A stretch of DNA of 64,000 bases from Caulobacter segnis. Lineage in GTDB: Bacteria > Pseudomonadota > Alphaproteobacteria > Caulobacterales > Caulobacteraceae. Under the pieces are notes generated by a model, which did no database searches, was not told the DNA's origin, and saw nothing but the letters and a program-made list of their open reading frames with translations. Every line of letters begins with the position of its first letter. Position 1 is the first letter of the stretch. This document shows positions 45,541 through 54,639 of the stretch, in pieces. Made by a program: the position numbers and the translations under genes. The stretch spans positions 3,844,001-3,908,000 of the forward strand of contig NZ_CP082923.1 in NCBI RefSeq assembly GCF_019931575.1, in the 5' to 3' direction.

Positions 45541-45563
45541 CCCCTCTCTCAAAGAGAGAGGGG
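45541..45563. terminator. Hairpin after carA
   Basis: Perfect CCCCTCTCTC/GAGAGAGGGG stem with an AAA loop, followed only by TTC. It is possibly a terminator; the lack of a longer T-run lowers confidence. Confidence 0.5.
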
Positions 45564-45625
45564 TTCAAGGCTTTGACCTCCCCAACGTCACCCGCGCCTA
45601 TCCTTTGAAAAAGGGAGACGCCGGG

Positions 45626-46366
<741 letters not shown>

Positions 46367-46381
46367 CTGGAGACGAGCACA

Positions 46382-47422
46382 ATGAAGGCCCTTCGCTATC
46401 ACGGCGCCCGTGACGTCCGGTACGAGAGCATGGACGACCCGACGCCCCAGTCGGACCGCGACGCGATCGTCAAGGTCACCGCCTGCTCGATCTGCGGCTC
46501 GGACCTGCACATCTATCACGGCCACGGGTTCTCGGAGGACCTGGGCTTCTGCGTCGGCCACGAGGCGGTCGGCGAGGTGGTCGAGATCGGACGGGGCGTC
46601 CATCGGCTGAAGGTCGGCGACAAGGTCATGCTGCCGGCCGCCGTCGGCTGCGGCCGCTGCCGCTCGTGCCTGGCCGGCGTGGTCCAGACCTGCGAGTATG
46701 GCGAGTTCGGCTGCTATGGCCTGTCGGCGCGGCTGCAGGGCTCGCAGGCCGAGGCCGTGCGGGTGCCGGCCGCCGACATGAACGCCGTGCCAGTGCCCGA
46801 AGGCGTCTCGATGGAACAGGCGCTGATGATGACCGACGCCCTGGCCACGGCCTGGTTCGGGGCGCGCAACGCCGAGGTCCGCCCCGGCGCCAGCGTGGCG
46901 GTGATCGGCCTGGGCCCCATCGGCCTGATGGCGGTCGAGAGCGCCTATGTCATGGGCGCGCACGTGGTCTACGCCATCGATCCCCTGCCCGCCCGCCGGG
47001 CCCTGGCGGCGGAGGCCGGCGCGATCGCCCTGACGCCCGACGAGGTCCTGCCCCGGGTGCGCGAGGACACCAAGGGTCGGGGCCTGGACTGCGTGATCGA
47101 GGCCGTGGGCGGCGAGGCGACGGTCGACGCGGCCCTGCGCCTGGCGCGCCCACGCGGCGTGGTGTCGGTGATCGGGGTGCAGCAGGCCCGGCGCTTTCCC
47201 TTCCCGCTGGAGCGCGCCTTCGCGGCGGGCCTGACCTTCCGGGTGGGGACCTGCTCGGTGCCCGAGGAGTTGCCGGCCCTGTTCCCGCTGGTCCGCTCGG
47301 GACGGCTGCGGCCGGAGAAGTATGTCAGCCACCGCCTGCCGCTCAGCCAGGGCGCCGAGGCCTACCGCCTGTTCGAGTCCCGCGAAGCGGGGGCTTTGAA
47401 GATGGTGCTGACGCCGGATTGA
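46382..47422 (+). CDS. Zinc-dependent alcohol dehydrogenase
   Basis: 346 residues of the MDR family. Catalytic zinc ligands are the Cys in CSICGSDLH and the His in VGHEAVGEV. The structural-zinc loop is altered: GCGRCRSCLAGVVQTCEYG keeps four Cys. NAD fold VIGLGPIGLMAVESA. It resembles formaldehyde/threonine-type dehydrogenases. It begins 15 bp after the SDR gene, suggesting a two-step oxidation of one substrate, which cannot be named. Confidence 0.9.
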   Translation: MKALRYHGARDVRYESMDDPTPQSDRDAIVKVTACSICGSDLHIYHGHGFSEDLGFCVGHEAVGEVVEIGRGVHRLKVGDKVMLPAAVGCGRCRSCLAGVVQTCEYGEFGCYGLSARLQGSQAEAVRVPAADMNAVPVPEGVSMEQALMMTDALATAWFGARNAEVRPGASVAVIGLGPIGLMAVESAYVMGAHVVYAIDPLPARRALAAEAGAIALTPDEVLPRVREDTKGRGLDCVIEAVGGEATVDAALRLARPRGVVSVIGVQQARRFPFPLERAFAAGLTFRVGTCSVPEELPALFPLVRSGRLRPEKYVSHRLPLSQGAEAYRLFESREAGALKMVLTPD

Positions 47423-47653
47423 AGACCGGAACGGCCCCGCGTGGGGGCCGCCTCCCGCGAGGCTAGGGGGCAATGCGGGAGGCGGCTGCCGAACGCCCTC
47501 GGCAAAGGGGGGCGCGCTTTGGGCGTCCGGCCGCTAGAACCTGTCCGCTCCGGTGGGAAACCGAACCGGCTGGCCAGGCTCTAACCTCGAGAACTCGAGA
47601 ATTTGGGAAACTCTGGAGAGCGTGGCGAACCACGCTCGGGACCTGGAGGCGCG
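47423..47653. other. Structured intergenic region between convergent genes
   Basis: 231 bp with several stems: GGCCCCGCGTGGGGGCC, a perfect 12-bp GCCGCCTCCCGC/GCGGGAGGCGGC pair (47447-47458, 47475-47486), CTCGAGAACTCGAG and GCGTGG-CGAA-CCACGC. It has no T-runs and no ORF. It resembles neither repeat family. A structured RNA is possible. Confidence 0.4.
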
Positions 47654-47893
47654 CTAGACCTTGAGGTTCAGCAGCGCGCCGGCCATCTCGTCGGCGGTCT
47701 TGATGACCGCCGCATTGGCCTTGAAGTCGTTGACCGCGCTGATCTGCCCGGTCCGCTCGGTGACGTAGTCGACGTCCGAGAGCCCCTCGGCGCGTTCGGC
47801 CTGGGCGTCCGCCGCGGCCATGCGGTGAGCGCTGGCGGTGAGGCGGTCGGCGGCGGCCATCATGCCGGCCGCGGCGATCGATATTGCCTGCAT
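47654..47893 (-). CDS. Flagellar basal-body-rod-like small protein
   Basis: 79 residues (MQAISIAAAGMMAAADRLTA ... FKANAAVIKTADEMAGALLNLKV). The first helix resembles the N-terminal rod/hook signature of FlgB/FlgC/FlgG proteins, and the last 25 residues match their C-terminal signature (FxANaxVIKTADEM..LLNL). The whole middle domain is missing. Such minimal proteins occur in alphaproteobacteria, and their role is not settled. A ribosome site (GGGGGA) precedes the ATG. CtrA-like sites lie upstream. Confidence 0.75.
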   Translation of the reverse strand: MQAISIAAAGMMAAADRLTASAHRMAAADAQAERAEGLSDVDYVTERTGQISAVNDFKANAAVIKTADEMAGALLNLKV

Positions 47894-48339
47894 CGGGTCC
47901 CCCAGAGAAAGAAATCGGCGTTGGAGATCGGCGTTTGTTGACGTTGGTTATCGCGGCGGTTGGGTTAAGAAGGTGCAACTAAAGATGGTAAAATTTACAG
48001 TTTGGTCATAATTTTTTACGCGGGTTAACCACGTTTCGGAGGCCGGTTTCGAGGCCGAAAGCAGGGTTAATCCGTCGCTAACCGAACCCGGGCGGGGCCA
48101 GGGTTGGCGCGGTTTTTCGCCTATCGCGCGAGCCCGTTGCCGGAACACCGTTCTCGACGACAAATCCTGCCCAACATTACAAAACGTTCAGGTTCGGCCG
48201 TCTCGACAAGCCGTCAGCACACCGACATGGTTCGGCCCTCGCGCGAGCCGGGGGCGGCTCGTTCATTTAACCTTTGCGCAATGACGGCCGACGAAACCGC
48301 CCACCCCTGGCCGCCGCGTCCCAGAAGGCTCTCACACAC
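47894..48339. other. AT-rich divergent intergenic region
   Basis: 446 bp upstream of both the rod-like gene and the M28 peptidase gene. The part at 47965-48030 is strikingly AT-rich for this genome (GGTAAAATTTACAG, TCATAATTTTTTACG). It also holds TTAA words in CtrA-like spacing. A 71-codon minus-strand frame here lacks support. Confidence 0.6.
48067..48082. promoter_or_regulatory. CtrA-like binding site
   Basis: TTAA-TCCGTCG-CTAAC, one mismatch from TTAA-N7-TTAAC. A weaker candidate, TTTT-ACGCGGG-TTAAC, lies at about 48015-48030. CtrA control would suit the flagellar-like gene. Confidence 0.4.
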
Positions 48340-50049
48340 ATGTCGTTTACGCGCCGCGCCGCGCTCGCCAGCGCCGCCCTGCTCATGGTCGCGCACCCCG
48401 TCCTGGCCGCCGCGCCGGCCAAGCCCGTCGCCGCCGTTCAGAAGAAGGCCGCGCCGGCCTCGGACTTCGTCCCCTCGGCCGAGACCATCAAGGCCCACAT
48501 GACCTTCCTGGCCGACGACGCCATGGAAGGCCGCGAGGCCGGCACGCGCGGCTACGACATCGCCGCCAACTACGTCGCCGCCCAGTACGCCCTGCTGGGC
48601 CTCAAGCCCGCCGGCGACAAGACCGCCGCCGGTGTCTCGTACCTGCAGCGCGTGCCGCTGATCGCCTACCGCCCGGCCGGCGACGGCGCGGTCACCCTGA
48701 CCGGGGCCGACGGCCAGGCGATGGCCCTGAAGTACGGCGAGGACTACCTGCCCTCGCCCCAGGCCCAGGCGGCCGACGTCGCCGTCGACGCCCCGCTGGT
48801 CTTCGTCGGCTATGGCGTGGTCGATCCCTCGCGCGGCCGCGACGACTATGCGGGCCTGGACGTGAAGGGCAAGATCGTGGTCGTGCTGACCGGCGCCCCG
48901 ACCGCGATCCAGACCGAGGAACGCGCCCACTTCAGCAACCCCAACACCAAGCGCGCCGAGGCCGCCAAGCGCGGCGCGATCGGCGTGATCACCATGCCGA
49001 CCACCAGCGGCGAGAAGCGCCGCCCGTTCGCGCGCGGCCTGGCCGGCATGCAGGAATGGCGCGTGGTGTGGCGCAACGCCCAGGACGTCGGCGCCATCCG
49101 CGCCCCGTCGGCCCCCGCCCTGGCCACCGTCAGCCTGGCCGGCGCGGAGAAGCTGTTCGCGGGCGCCGCGACGCCGCTGGCGTCGGTCCTGGCGCAGGCC
49201 GAGACCCCGGCCGGCGCGGTCAAGGGCTTCGCCCTGCCCGCCAAGGCCAGCATCGCCCTGAAGACCCAGATCGAGAAGCGCGAGAGCAGCAACGTCGTCG
49301 GCCTGATCGAGGGCTCGGACCCGACGCTGAAGGCCCAGACCATCATCCTGTCGGCCCACCTGGACCACATCGGCATCAAGGAGAACGCCAAGCCCGGCGA
49401 GGACCGCGTCAACAACGGCGCTCTCGATAACGCCTCGGGCATCGCCACCCTGCTGGAGGTGGCGCGCGGCTTCAAGAACACCAAGGTCCGCCCCAAGCGC
49501 TCGATCATCCTGCTGGCGGTCACCGCCGAGGAGAAGGGCCTGGTCGGCTCGGACTACTTCGCCAACAACCCGACCATCAACAAGGCCGACATCGCCGCCG
49601 ACGTGAACCTGGACATGCCGGTGCTGCTGTACCCGTTCACCGACGTGATCGCGTTCGGCTCGGACCGCTCGACCGTGGGTGAGGCCGTCAAGCACGCCGC
49701 CGGCCGCGTGGGCGTGGCGCTGTCGGGCGACCCGCTGCCGGAGGAAGGCCTGTTCACCCGCTCGGACCACTACCGCTTCGTCGAGCAGGGCGTGCCGTCG
49801 GTGTTCCTGATGACCGGCTTCCAGAACGGCGGCGAGAAGGCCTTCACCACCTTCCTGAAGACCAACTACCACCACCCGGGCGATGATCTGAACCAGCCGA
49901 TCGACTATCAGGCGGCCGCCAAGTTCGCCCTGGTCAACTACGAGATCGCCCGCGAGCTGGCCAACGCCCCGGCCCGTCCGGTGTGGAAGAAGGGCGACTT
50001 CTTCGGCAATACGTTCGCACCGGCGGGGCATCCGTCCTCCGCCAAGTGA
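48340..50049 (+). CDS. Exported M28-family metallopeptidase with PA domain
   Basis: 569 residues. The signal peptide is MSFTRRAALASAALLMVAHP (twin-Arg, possibly Tat). A PA-type insert (LVFVGYGVVDPSRGRDDYAG ... GKIVVVLTG) lies inside the M28 catalytic domain. The zinc ligands are visible in order: SAHLDHIG, NGALDNASG, TAEEKGLVGS, NLDMP, and YHHPGDDLNQ. It is a periplasmic aminopeptidase. The ATG at 48340 is chosen for the signal peptide. Confidence 0.92.
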   Translation: MSFTRRAALASAALLMVAHPVLAAAPAKPVAAVQKKAAPASDFVPSAETIKAHMTFLADDAMEGREAGTRGYDIAANYVAAQYALLGLKPAGDKTAAGVSYLQRVPLIAYRPAGDGAVTLTGADGQAMALKYGEDYLPSPQAQAADVAVDAPLVFVGYGVVDPSRGRDDYAGLDVKGKIVVVLTGAPTAIQTEERAHFSNPNTKRAEAAKRGAIGVITMPTTSGEKRRPFARGLAGMQEWRVVWRNAQDVGAIRAPSAPALATVSLAGAEKLFAGAATPLASVLAQAETPAGAVKGFALPAKASIALKTQIEKRESSNVVGLIEGSDPTLKAQTIILSAHLDHIGIKENAKPGEDRVNNGALDNASGIATLLEVARGFKNTKVRPKRSIILLAVTAEEKGLVGSDYFANNPTINKADIAADVNLDMPVLLYPFTDVIAFGSDRSTVGEAVKHAAGRVGVALSGDPLPEEGLFTRSDHYRFVEQGVPSVFLMTGFQNGGEKAFTTFLKTNYHHPGDDLNQPIDYQAAAKFALVNYEIARELANAPARPVWKKGDFFGNTFAPAGHPSSAK

Positions 50050-50081
50050 TTGGGGCGAAGTAGTCGCTCGAACCCCACAAT

Positions 50082-50206
50082 CGTTTCCCCGGCGAAAGCC
50101 GGGGCCCAGATGGAAGAGCGCTGGGGCGGGCTCTAGAAACACCGACGCCCTCCAATCATCCCCAGCGCCATGAGATCTGGGTCCCGGCTTTCGCCGGGAA
50201 GACCGG
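50082..50206. repeat. Second palindromic repeat family, variant P3
   Basis: Arms CGTTTCCCCGGCGAAAGCCG... and ATCTGGGTCCCGGCTTTCGC..., diverged from P1/P2 but with the same layout (GAAA-loop hairpin in each arm). It lies 3' of the M28 gene. Confidence 0.8.
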
Positions 50207-50276
50207 GTTGGGAAAACGGGAATAGGACCATTGACCCGGAGGGCGGCGGAAGGGATTCTGCCGCCCTCTCCCTTTC

Positions 50277-50933
50277 GTGATCCCGGATGTACCTCGCGTG
50301 ACCGCCCGCACCGGCGCCTTCCTGAAGATCGGCGTGATCGCGCCGGCCATCATGGTGGCCGACGTGGCCCTGGCCCAGCGGCTGTTTCCCGGCTTCGACG
50401 CGGGGGCCCAGTTCATCAGCGAGCTGGGCGGGCCCAAGGCCCCCCTGCCCGAGGTCTTCAACTACGGCATGATCCTGGCCGGGATCGCGGGCCTGTTCGC
50501 CGGCGCGGGCTTCACCCACGCGCTGGAGCACGCCGGCGGCCGCCGGCGGGTCTCGGCCTTCGCCGGCCTGTTCGTGGCCCTGACGGGCCTGGGGGCGTTC
50601 TTCGCCGGGGTGTTCCACTGGCCCGACCCCATGCACCGCGCCTGCGGCGTGGGCCTGGCCATCCAGTTCGCGCCGCTGTTCACCGCCTGGGCCCTGTGGG
50701 GCAAGCCGGGCTATCGGCGGCTGGCCCACTTCTCGCTGGGCTGGTTCCTGGGGCTGCTGCTGGTCTTCGCCCTGCTGACCGGGGTGTGGAACGTGCGCAC
50801 TGGCTACGACGTCGGCTACTGGCAGCGCGGCCACGCCTTCCTGGGCTTGCTATGGCTGGCCATCGCCGCCTGGACCCTTGAGAGGAGCTGGAAGAAGGCC
50901 CTCGCCCCGACGGCGGAACCGGCCGTCGTCTAG
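50277..50933 (+). CDS. DUF998 integral membrane protein
   Basis: 218 residues with six predicted membrane helices, conserved SELGGPKAPLPEVFN after the first helix, and FHWPDPMHRACGVG in the middle, as in DUF998. The GTG at 50277 gives the longest frame; GTG 50298 is also possible. Function unknown. Confidence 0.8.
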   Translation: MIPDVPRVTARTGAFLKIGVIAPAIMVADVALAQRLFPGFDAGAQFISELGGPKAPLPEVFNYGMILAGIAGLFAGAGFTHALEHAGGRRRVSAFAGLFVALTGLGAFFAGVFHWPDPMHRACGVGLAIQFAPLFTAWALWGKPGYRRLAHFSLGWFLGLLLVFALLTGVWNVRTGYDVGYWQRGHAFLGLLWLAIAAWTLERSWKKALAPTAEPAVV

Positions 50934-50972
50934 GCCCGTTGGCCAGGACCAACGACGAAGCGAGGCCCCCCG

Positions 50973-51536
50973 ATGATCCGATCCTGGATGCTGTCCGCCG
51001 CCCTGCTGACGCTGGCCGCCTGCTCACAGCAGAAGACCGAGGACCAGCCGGCCCCGACGCCCGCCACGGCCCAGCCCGAGACGCCGGCCGCCGCACCGCC
51101 CGCCCCGGCGCCAGCGCCGGCCGCCGTCGCGGCCCCGGTCCCGGGCGAAACGGTCGGCGGCGACGGCTCGGAAATCCGGCTGTCGGGCCTCACCGAGGCG
51201 GACCTGAAGGCCAACCCCTTGCCGGGCGAACTCGCCTGCGGCTTCTCGGCCAAGGGGGCGTTGTTGCTGACCGCCAAGGGCGCGGTCGCCTCGAAGGACG
51301 CCGCCCTGGGCCTGGTCAAGGTCGGGGACTATGTCGAGCGGGTCGGCGCCCCCGGCGGCTTCGACGGCATGCTGAAGGGGGCGACGTTCTCCGGTGCCGG
51401 CAAGACGGTGATCATCGCCCTGACCGGCCCGGCGATCGGGGACGGCGAATCCCCGCCCAGCCCGGCCACGCTGACCTACCAGCGCGCGGACGGCGCCCAG
51501 CGGGTCTATGCCGGAACCTGGACCTGCGGGCCGTAG
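50973..51536 (+). CDS. Lipoprotein with Pro/Ala linker
   Basis: 187 residues. A lipoprotein signal with lipobox LAAC (Cys17 or so) is followed by a Pro/Ala-rich linker of about 45 residues. A small C-terminal domain carries paired cysteines (GELACGFSAKG and TWTCGP). No family is recognised. It lies about 40 bp after the DUF998 gene. Confidence 0.8.
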   Translation: MIRSWMLSAALLTLAACSQQKTEDQPAPTPATAQPETPAAAPPAPAPAPAAVAAPVPGETVGGDGSEIRLSGLTEADLKANPLPGELACGFSAKGALLLTAKGAVASKDAALGLVKVGDYVERVGAPGGFDGMLKGATFSGAGKTVIIALTGPAIGDGESPPSPATLTYQRADGAQRVYAGTWTCGP

Positions 51537-51575
51537 AGGTCTTCCCTCCTCCCGCACCGACGGCGCGGCTTCCGC

Positions 51576-53138
51576 TCAGGTCAGCGCCTTGCCCAGCGTA
51601 TGCAGCAGCACCGACGGCGCGCGGTCGTGGCGCGTGACCGCGGGGATGGGTCGATCCACGCCCATCAGCTGGTAGACCGCCGTCTGGGCGGCGCGCACCG
51701 AATATTCGACCGTGAAGACGACGTCGTCGGGGATCTCGACGAACTGGCTGACGAACGCCAGGTTCCGCGAGCTGGCCGGGACCGGCAGGGGCCGGTCGGT
51801 CTTGCGGCGCGGCATGAACATCGAGGTGATGTAGGGCAGCCGGCACGGCACGCAGGTGGCGGTCTCGAACACCTCGGGCGCCAGGCCCAGATGGCCGCAC
51901 AGCTCTTGCAGGATCTCGCGACCGCCGCAGGCGCTCATCGGCTTGGCCACGAAGTCGCCGATCCGGTCGGGATGCAGGGCGTAGCCCCAGAACACCGACC
52001 AGCCCTCCGGCTGATCCGGGAAGTGCGGCTGGTGGTACAACACGATCGACATCAGCCAGCGGGAGTCCTTGAAGGTCACCAGCCCGCCGGTGCCGGCCGC
52101 GTTGCCGCTGAAGGCCTGCATGGCGTCGAAGAAGCGCGGGTCGCGGCAGGTGACGGTGAACGACTCCCACAGGCTGCGCGCGATGGCGGTGTTGAAGGCG
52201 GCGGGGTTGCCGAACTCCGGGCGGCCTTCGGCGAGCTTCTCCCACAGCGCCCAACCCTGACTGTCGGCCTTGGTACGGGCCGGCGGCGGGGCGTCCATGG
52301 TCCCCAGGCTGGTGGCGTCGGTCATCGAGCCGTTCTGGAAGAAGACCAGATCGTCCTCGCCCACCGACACCGTCTCGGCGCGCCCCTCGCGCTCCAGCGC
52401 CAGGCGGATCACCCGATGGCGGCCGGCCTCGGTGACGATGTCGATGTCGGTCACCGTGGTGTTTCCGACGAAATTGACGCCGCGCTCGCGCAGCCAGCGC
52501 TCCAGCGGCAGGGCGATGGCGTCATACTGATTGTAGACGGTGCGCTTGACCCCGCCGAGCGTGTCGATGCGCGGAAACTCGTTCAGGAACCGGTGCAGGT
52601 ACCGCTTGAGCTCCACGGCGCTGTGCCAGGGCTGGAAGGCGAACGTGGTCTGCCACATGTACCAGAAATTGGTCTCGAAGAACGGCGGCGACAGCTAGTC
52701 GGTGATGGCGCTGTCGCCCAGCTTGTCCTCCGACGTCTCCATCAGCCGGATTAGCTCCAGCCGGTCGTGGGTCGAGAAGCCCATGTGGCTGACATCGACC
52801 TTGTGCAGGTTGCGGTCGACCAGCCGGGCCTGCGAATGGGCGACGACCTGCTTGTTGAAGGCGATGGTCTGGTCGCGGACCGACTGGCCCGGCGCGTCCA
52901 GGCTGGGGATCGTGGACAGCAGGTCCCAGGTGCACTCGTAGTGGTCGGTGGTCAGCATCCGGCCGCCGCGCAGCGAGTACGAGCCGTCCGGCAGCCGCGA
53001 GCCGTCCAGCGAGCCGCCGAAGACCCGTGGGTGCTTCTCGTAGATCGTGATGTCCGCCCCGGCGACGCCGGCGTCGCGGATCAGGAAGACCGCCCCGGCC
53101 AGGGCGCCCACGCCGCCGCCGATGAAATAGTGCTTCAT
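51576..53138 (-). pseudogene. Oleate hydratase interrupted by an amber codon
   Basis: Start ATG 53138 (GGGAGG upstream): MKHYFIGGGVGALAGAVFLI is the FAD motif of oleate hydratases (MCRA family). The frame meets TAG at 52695-52697 after LGDSAITD, then continues in the same frame with LSPPFFETNFWYMWQTTFAF to the stop at 51576. Related proteins have an aromatic residue at that place (often ...DW/DF...), so TGG to TAG is the likely change. The rest is intact, about 520 residues, giving no other sign of decay. It is a recent nonsense mutation, a read error, or a suppressed codon. Oleate hydratases add water to cis-9 fatty acids. Confidence 0.88.
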
Positions 53139-53239
53139 GGTCTTGCCTCCCGCCGGGATCGGCGAGGCGACACCCTCGCCGATCCCGAAAGCGGCATCCT
53201 TGATCCGGGGCAAATCGGCGCCGAACCGCGCCGGAAACC

Positions 53240-53860
53240 TCAGCGCCAGGCGTAGTTGAAGCTGACGCTGATCCGCTGCTCGTCGGCCTGGTTGGGCGTC
53301 ACCTCGTGGCGCAGCCAGCTCTCCCACATCAGGATCGCGCCCGGCGCCGGCTGGACGTAGACGAACGGCTGCAGGTCCTCGGGCGCCTCGGTCTCGCGGG
53401 TCGGGGCGGCCATCATCATCGGCAGGCGCGGGTCCTCGAACTTGATGGCCGAGGCGCCCGGCGGGATGGTCACATAGACCGTGCCGGAGATGACGCTGTG
53501 GGGGTGGATGTGGCCGGTGTGCTGGCCGCCCGGCTCCAGAATGTTGATCCAGAAGCTGTCCATGACCAGCTTGCCGCCGGCCAGGTCGAAGCGAAGGGCC
53601 TTGGCGAAGGCGTTGGCGTGCTTGTCCAGCTTGCGCTTGAGGTCGGCGAACAGGCTGTCGCGCAGGGCCAGGTCGTTCAGCGAGGCGTAGGACGTATAGC
53701 CCAGATAGCCCTTGTTGTAGGCCCAGGCCTGGCCGGCGTCGTCGTCCTCGGCGATGGCGATGCAGGCGTCGTGCAGCTCGTCGATGAAGGTCTCGAAGTC
53801 CTTCTCGCCGGCGAGGCTGGCTTCATAGAGCGGCGTGACGAAGAGGCTGCGTGTGGTCAT
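53240..53860 (-). CDS. 2OG-Fe(II) oxygenase, TIGR02466 family
   Basis: 206 residues. Double-stranded beta-helix with the iron-site region HTGHIHPHSVISGTVYVTIP and the distal His in SWLRHEVTPNQADEQRISVS, plus the 2OG-binding Arg. The family is putative hydroxylase of unknown substrate. Start ATG 53860 is chosen; ATG 53872 is four codons upstream. About 100 bp separate it from the oleate hydratase gene. Confidence 0.85.
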   Translation of the reverse strand: MTTRSLFVTPLYEASLAGEKDFETFIDELHDACIAIAEDDDAGQAWAYNKGYLGYTSYASLNDLALRDSLFADLKRKLDKHANAFAKALRFDLAGGKLVMDSFWINILEPGGQHTGHIHPHSVISGTVYVTIPPGASAIKFEDPRLPMMMAAPTRETEAPEDLQPFVYVQPAPGAILMWESWLRHEVTPNQADEQRISVSFNYAWR

Positions 53861-54009
53861 GGGGCGCGTCATAGAGCGTGACAGCCAAAAGTGGAAACCG
53901 GTTTTGGCGGCCGTCATGCTCCAGCCGAGAGAGCCCGGCCAATTCGCGCATTGGCCGTTGGGCGCCGGACCGCGTTGACGACAAACGGCAGGTGGAACAT
54001 CATGAGAAC

Positions 54010-54324
54010 ATGACCGGCGACGACCTGACCCTGAGGATCGACGCGGCGCTCGCCGAGCGCCTGCGAATTCGCGCCGAGGCCGCGGGCCTGAGCGTGGAGG
54101 AGTATACGCTCGGCATCCTCAGACGCGCCGTCGAGGAGCCGGGTTTTGGAGAGACCGGAACCCAGTGGAGTGGGGCTCCGGTAAGCGCCTCGTACGACAT
54201 TGACCAGGACTCCGAGGCCTATGCCGACGAGCTCGATCGAATCTGCGACGAGGCCCTGGAAACGGGTGGCATTCCCTTCGAGATCTTCCAAGCTCGCCTT
54301 CGCAATCTTGGACAGCGCCGCTGA
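54010..54324 (+). CDS. Antitoxin-like protein (ParD-type, ribbon-helix-helix)
   Basis: 104 residues. The N-terminus DDLTLRIDAALAERLRIRAE followed by AAGLSVEEYTLGILRRAVEE is an RHH DNA-binding fold. The acidic tail (DIDQDSEAYADELDRICDEA) would wrap the toxin. It stands 3 bp before a ParE-like gene. Start ATG 54010 is set by the fold. Confidence 0.8.
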   Translation: MTGDDLTLRIDAALAERLRIRAEAAGLSVEEYTLGILRRAVEEPGFGETGTQWSGAPVSASYDIDQDSEAYADELDRICDEALETGGIPFEIFQARLRNLGQRR

Positions 54325-54327
54325 TCC

Positions 54328-54610
54328 ATGTACCGGGTCATCGTCACGCCAGCGGCCATGGCTGATGTCGAATATCTGGAAGACTGGCTGCTCAAAACGC
54401 GGCGCCGAATATGGCCTCGAACTTGGCGACGTACTCGCGGGTGCTTCTGCAACCCTCGTAGACTATCCCAAACGGACACGGACCAGCCGAAACGGCCGCT
54501 ATCGCGAACTCCACGTCACCTTTCACTCGAACCAGTATGTGATCCAATACCAGGTTCACCGCGACATCGTCGTGATCCTGCGCGTCCGGCACAGTCTCGA
54601 AGATCGCTGA
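54328..54610 (+). pseudogene. ParE/RelE-family toxin, frameshifted
   Basis: The first frame gives [20 protein letters not shown] and LLK. The rest of the ParE fold ([20 protein letters not shown] ... [19 protein letters not shown]) is in another frame ending at TGA 54608-54610. One extra A in the AAAA run at 54394-54397 explains it. Restored, the toxin has about 93 residues. The first frame has no stop and runs on into uvrC, making a misleading 737-codon ORF. Confidence 0.85.
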
Positions 54611-54639
54611 ACGCGCCGGACTCGCCTATATCTGCCCCC

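Noticed and set aside
47948..48163. 71-codon minus-strand ORF
   Set aside because: No ribosome site, no recognisable sequence, and it crosses the AT-rich regulatory island.
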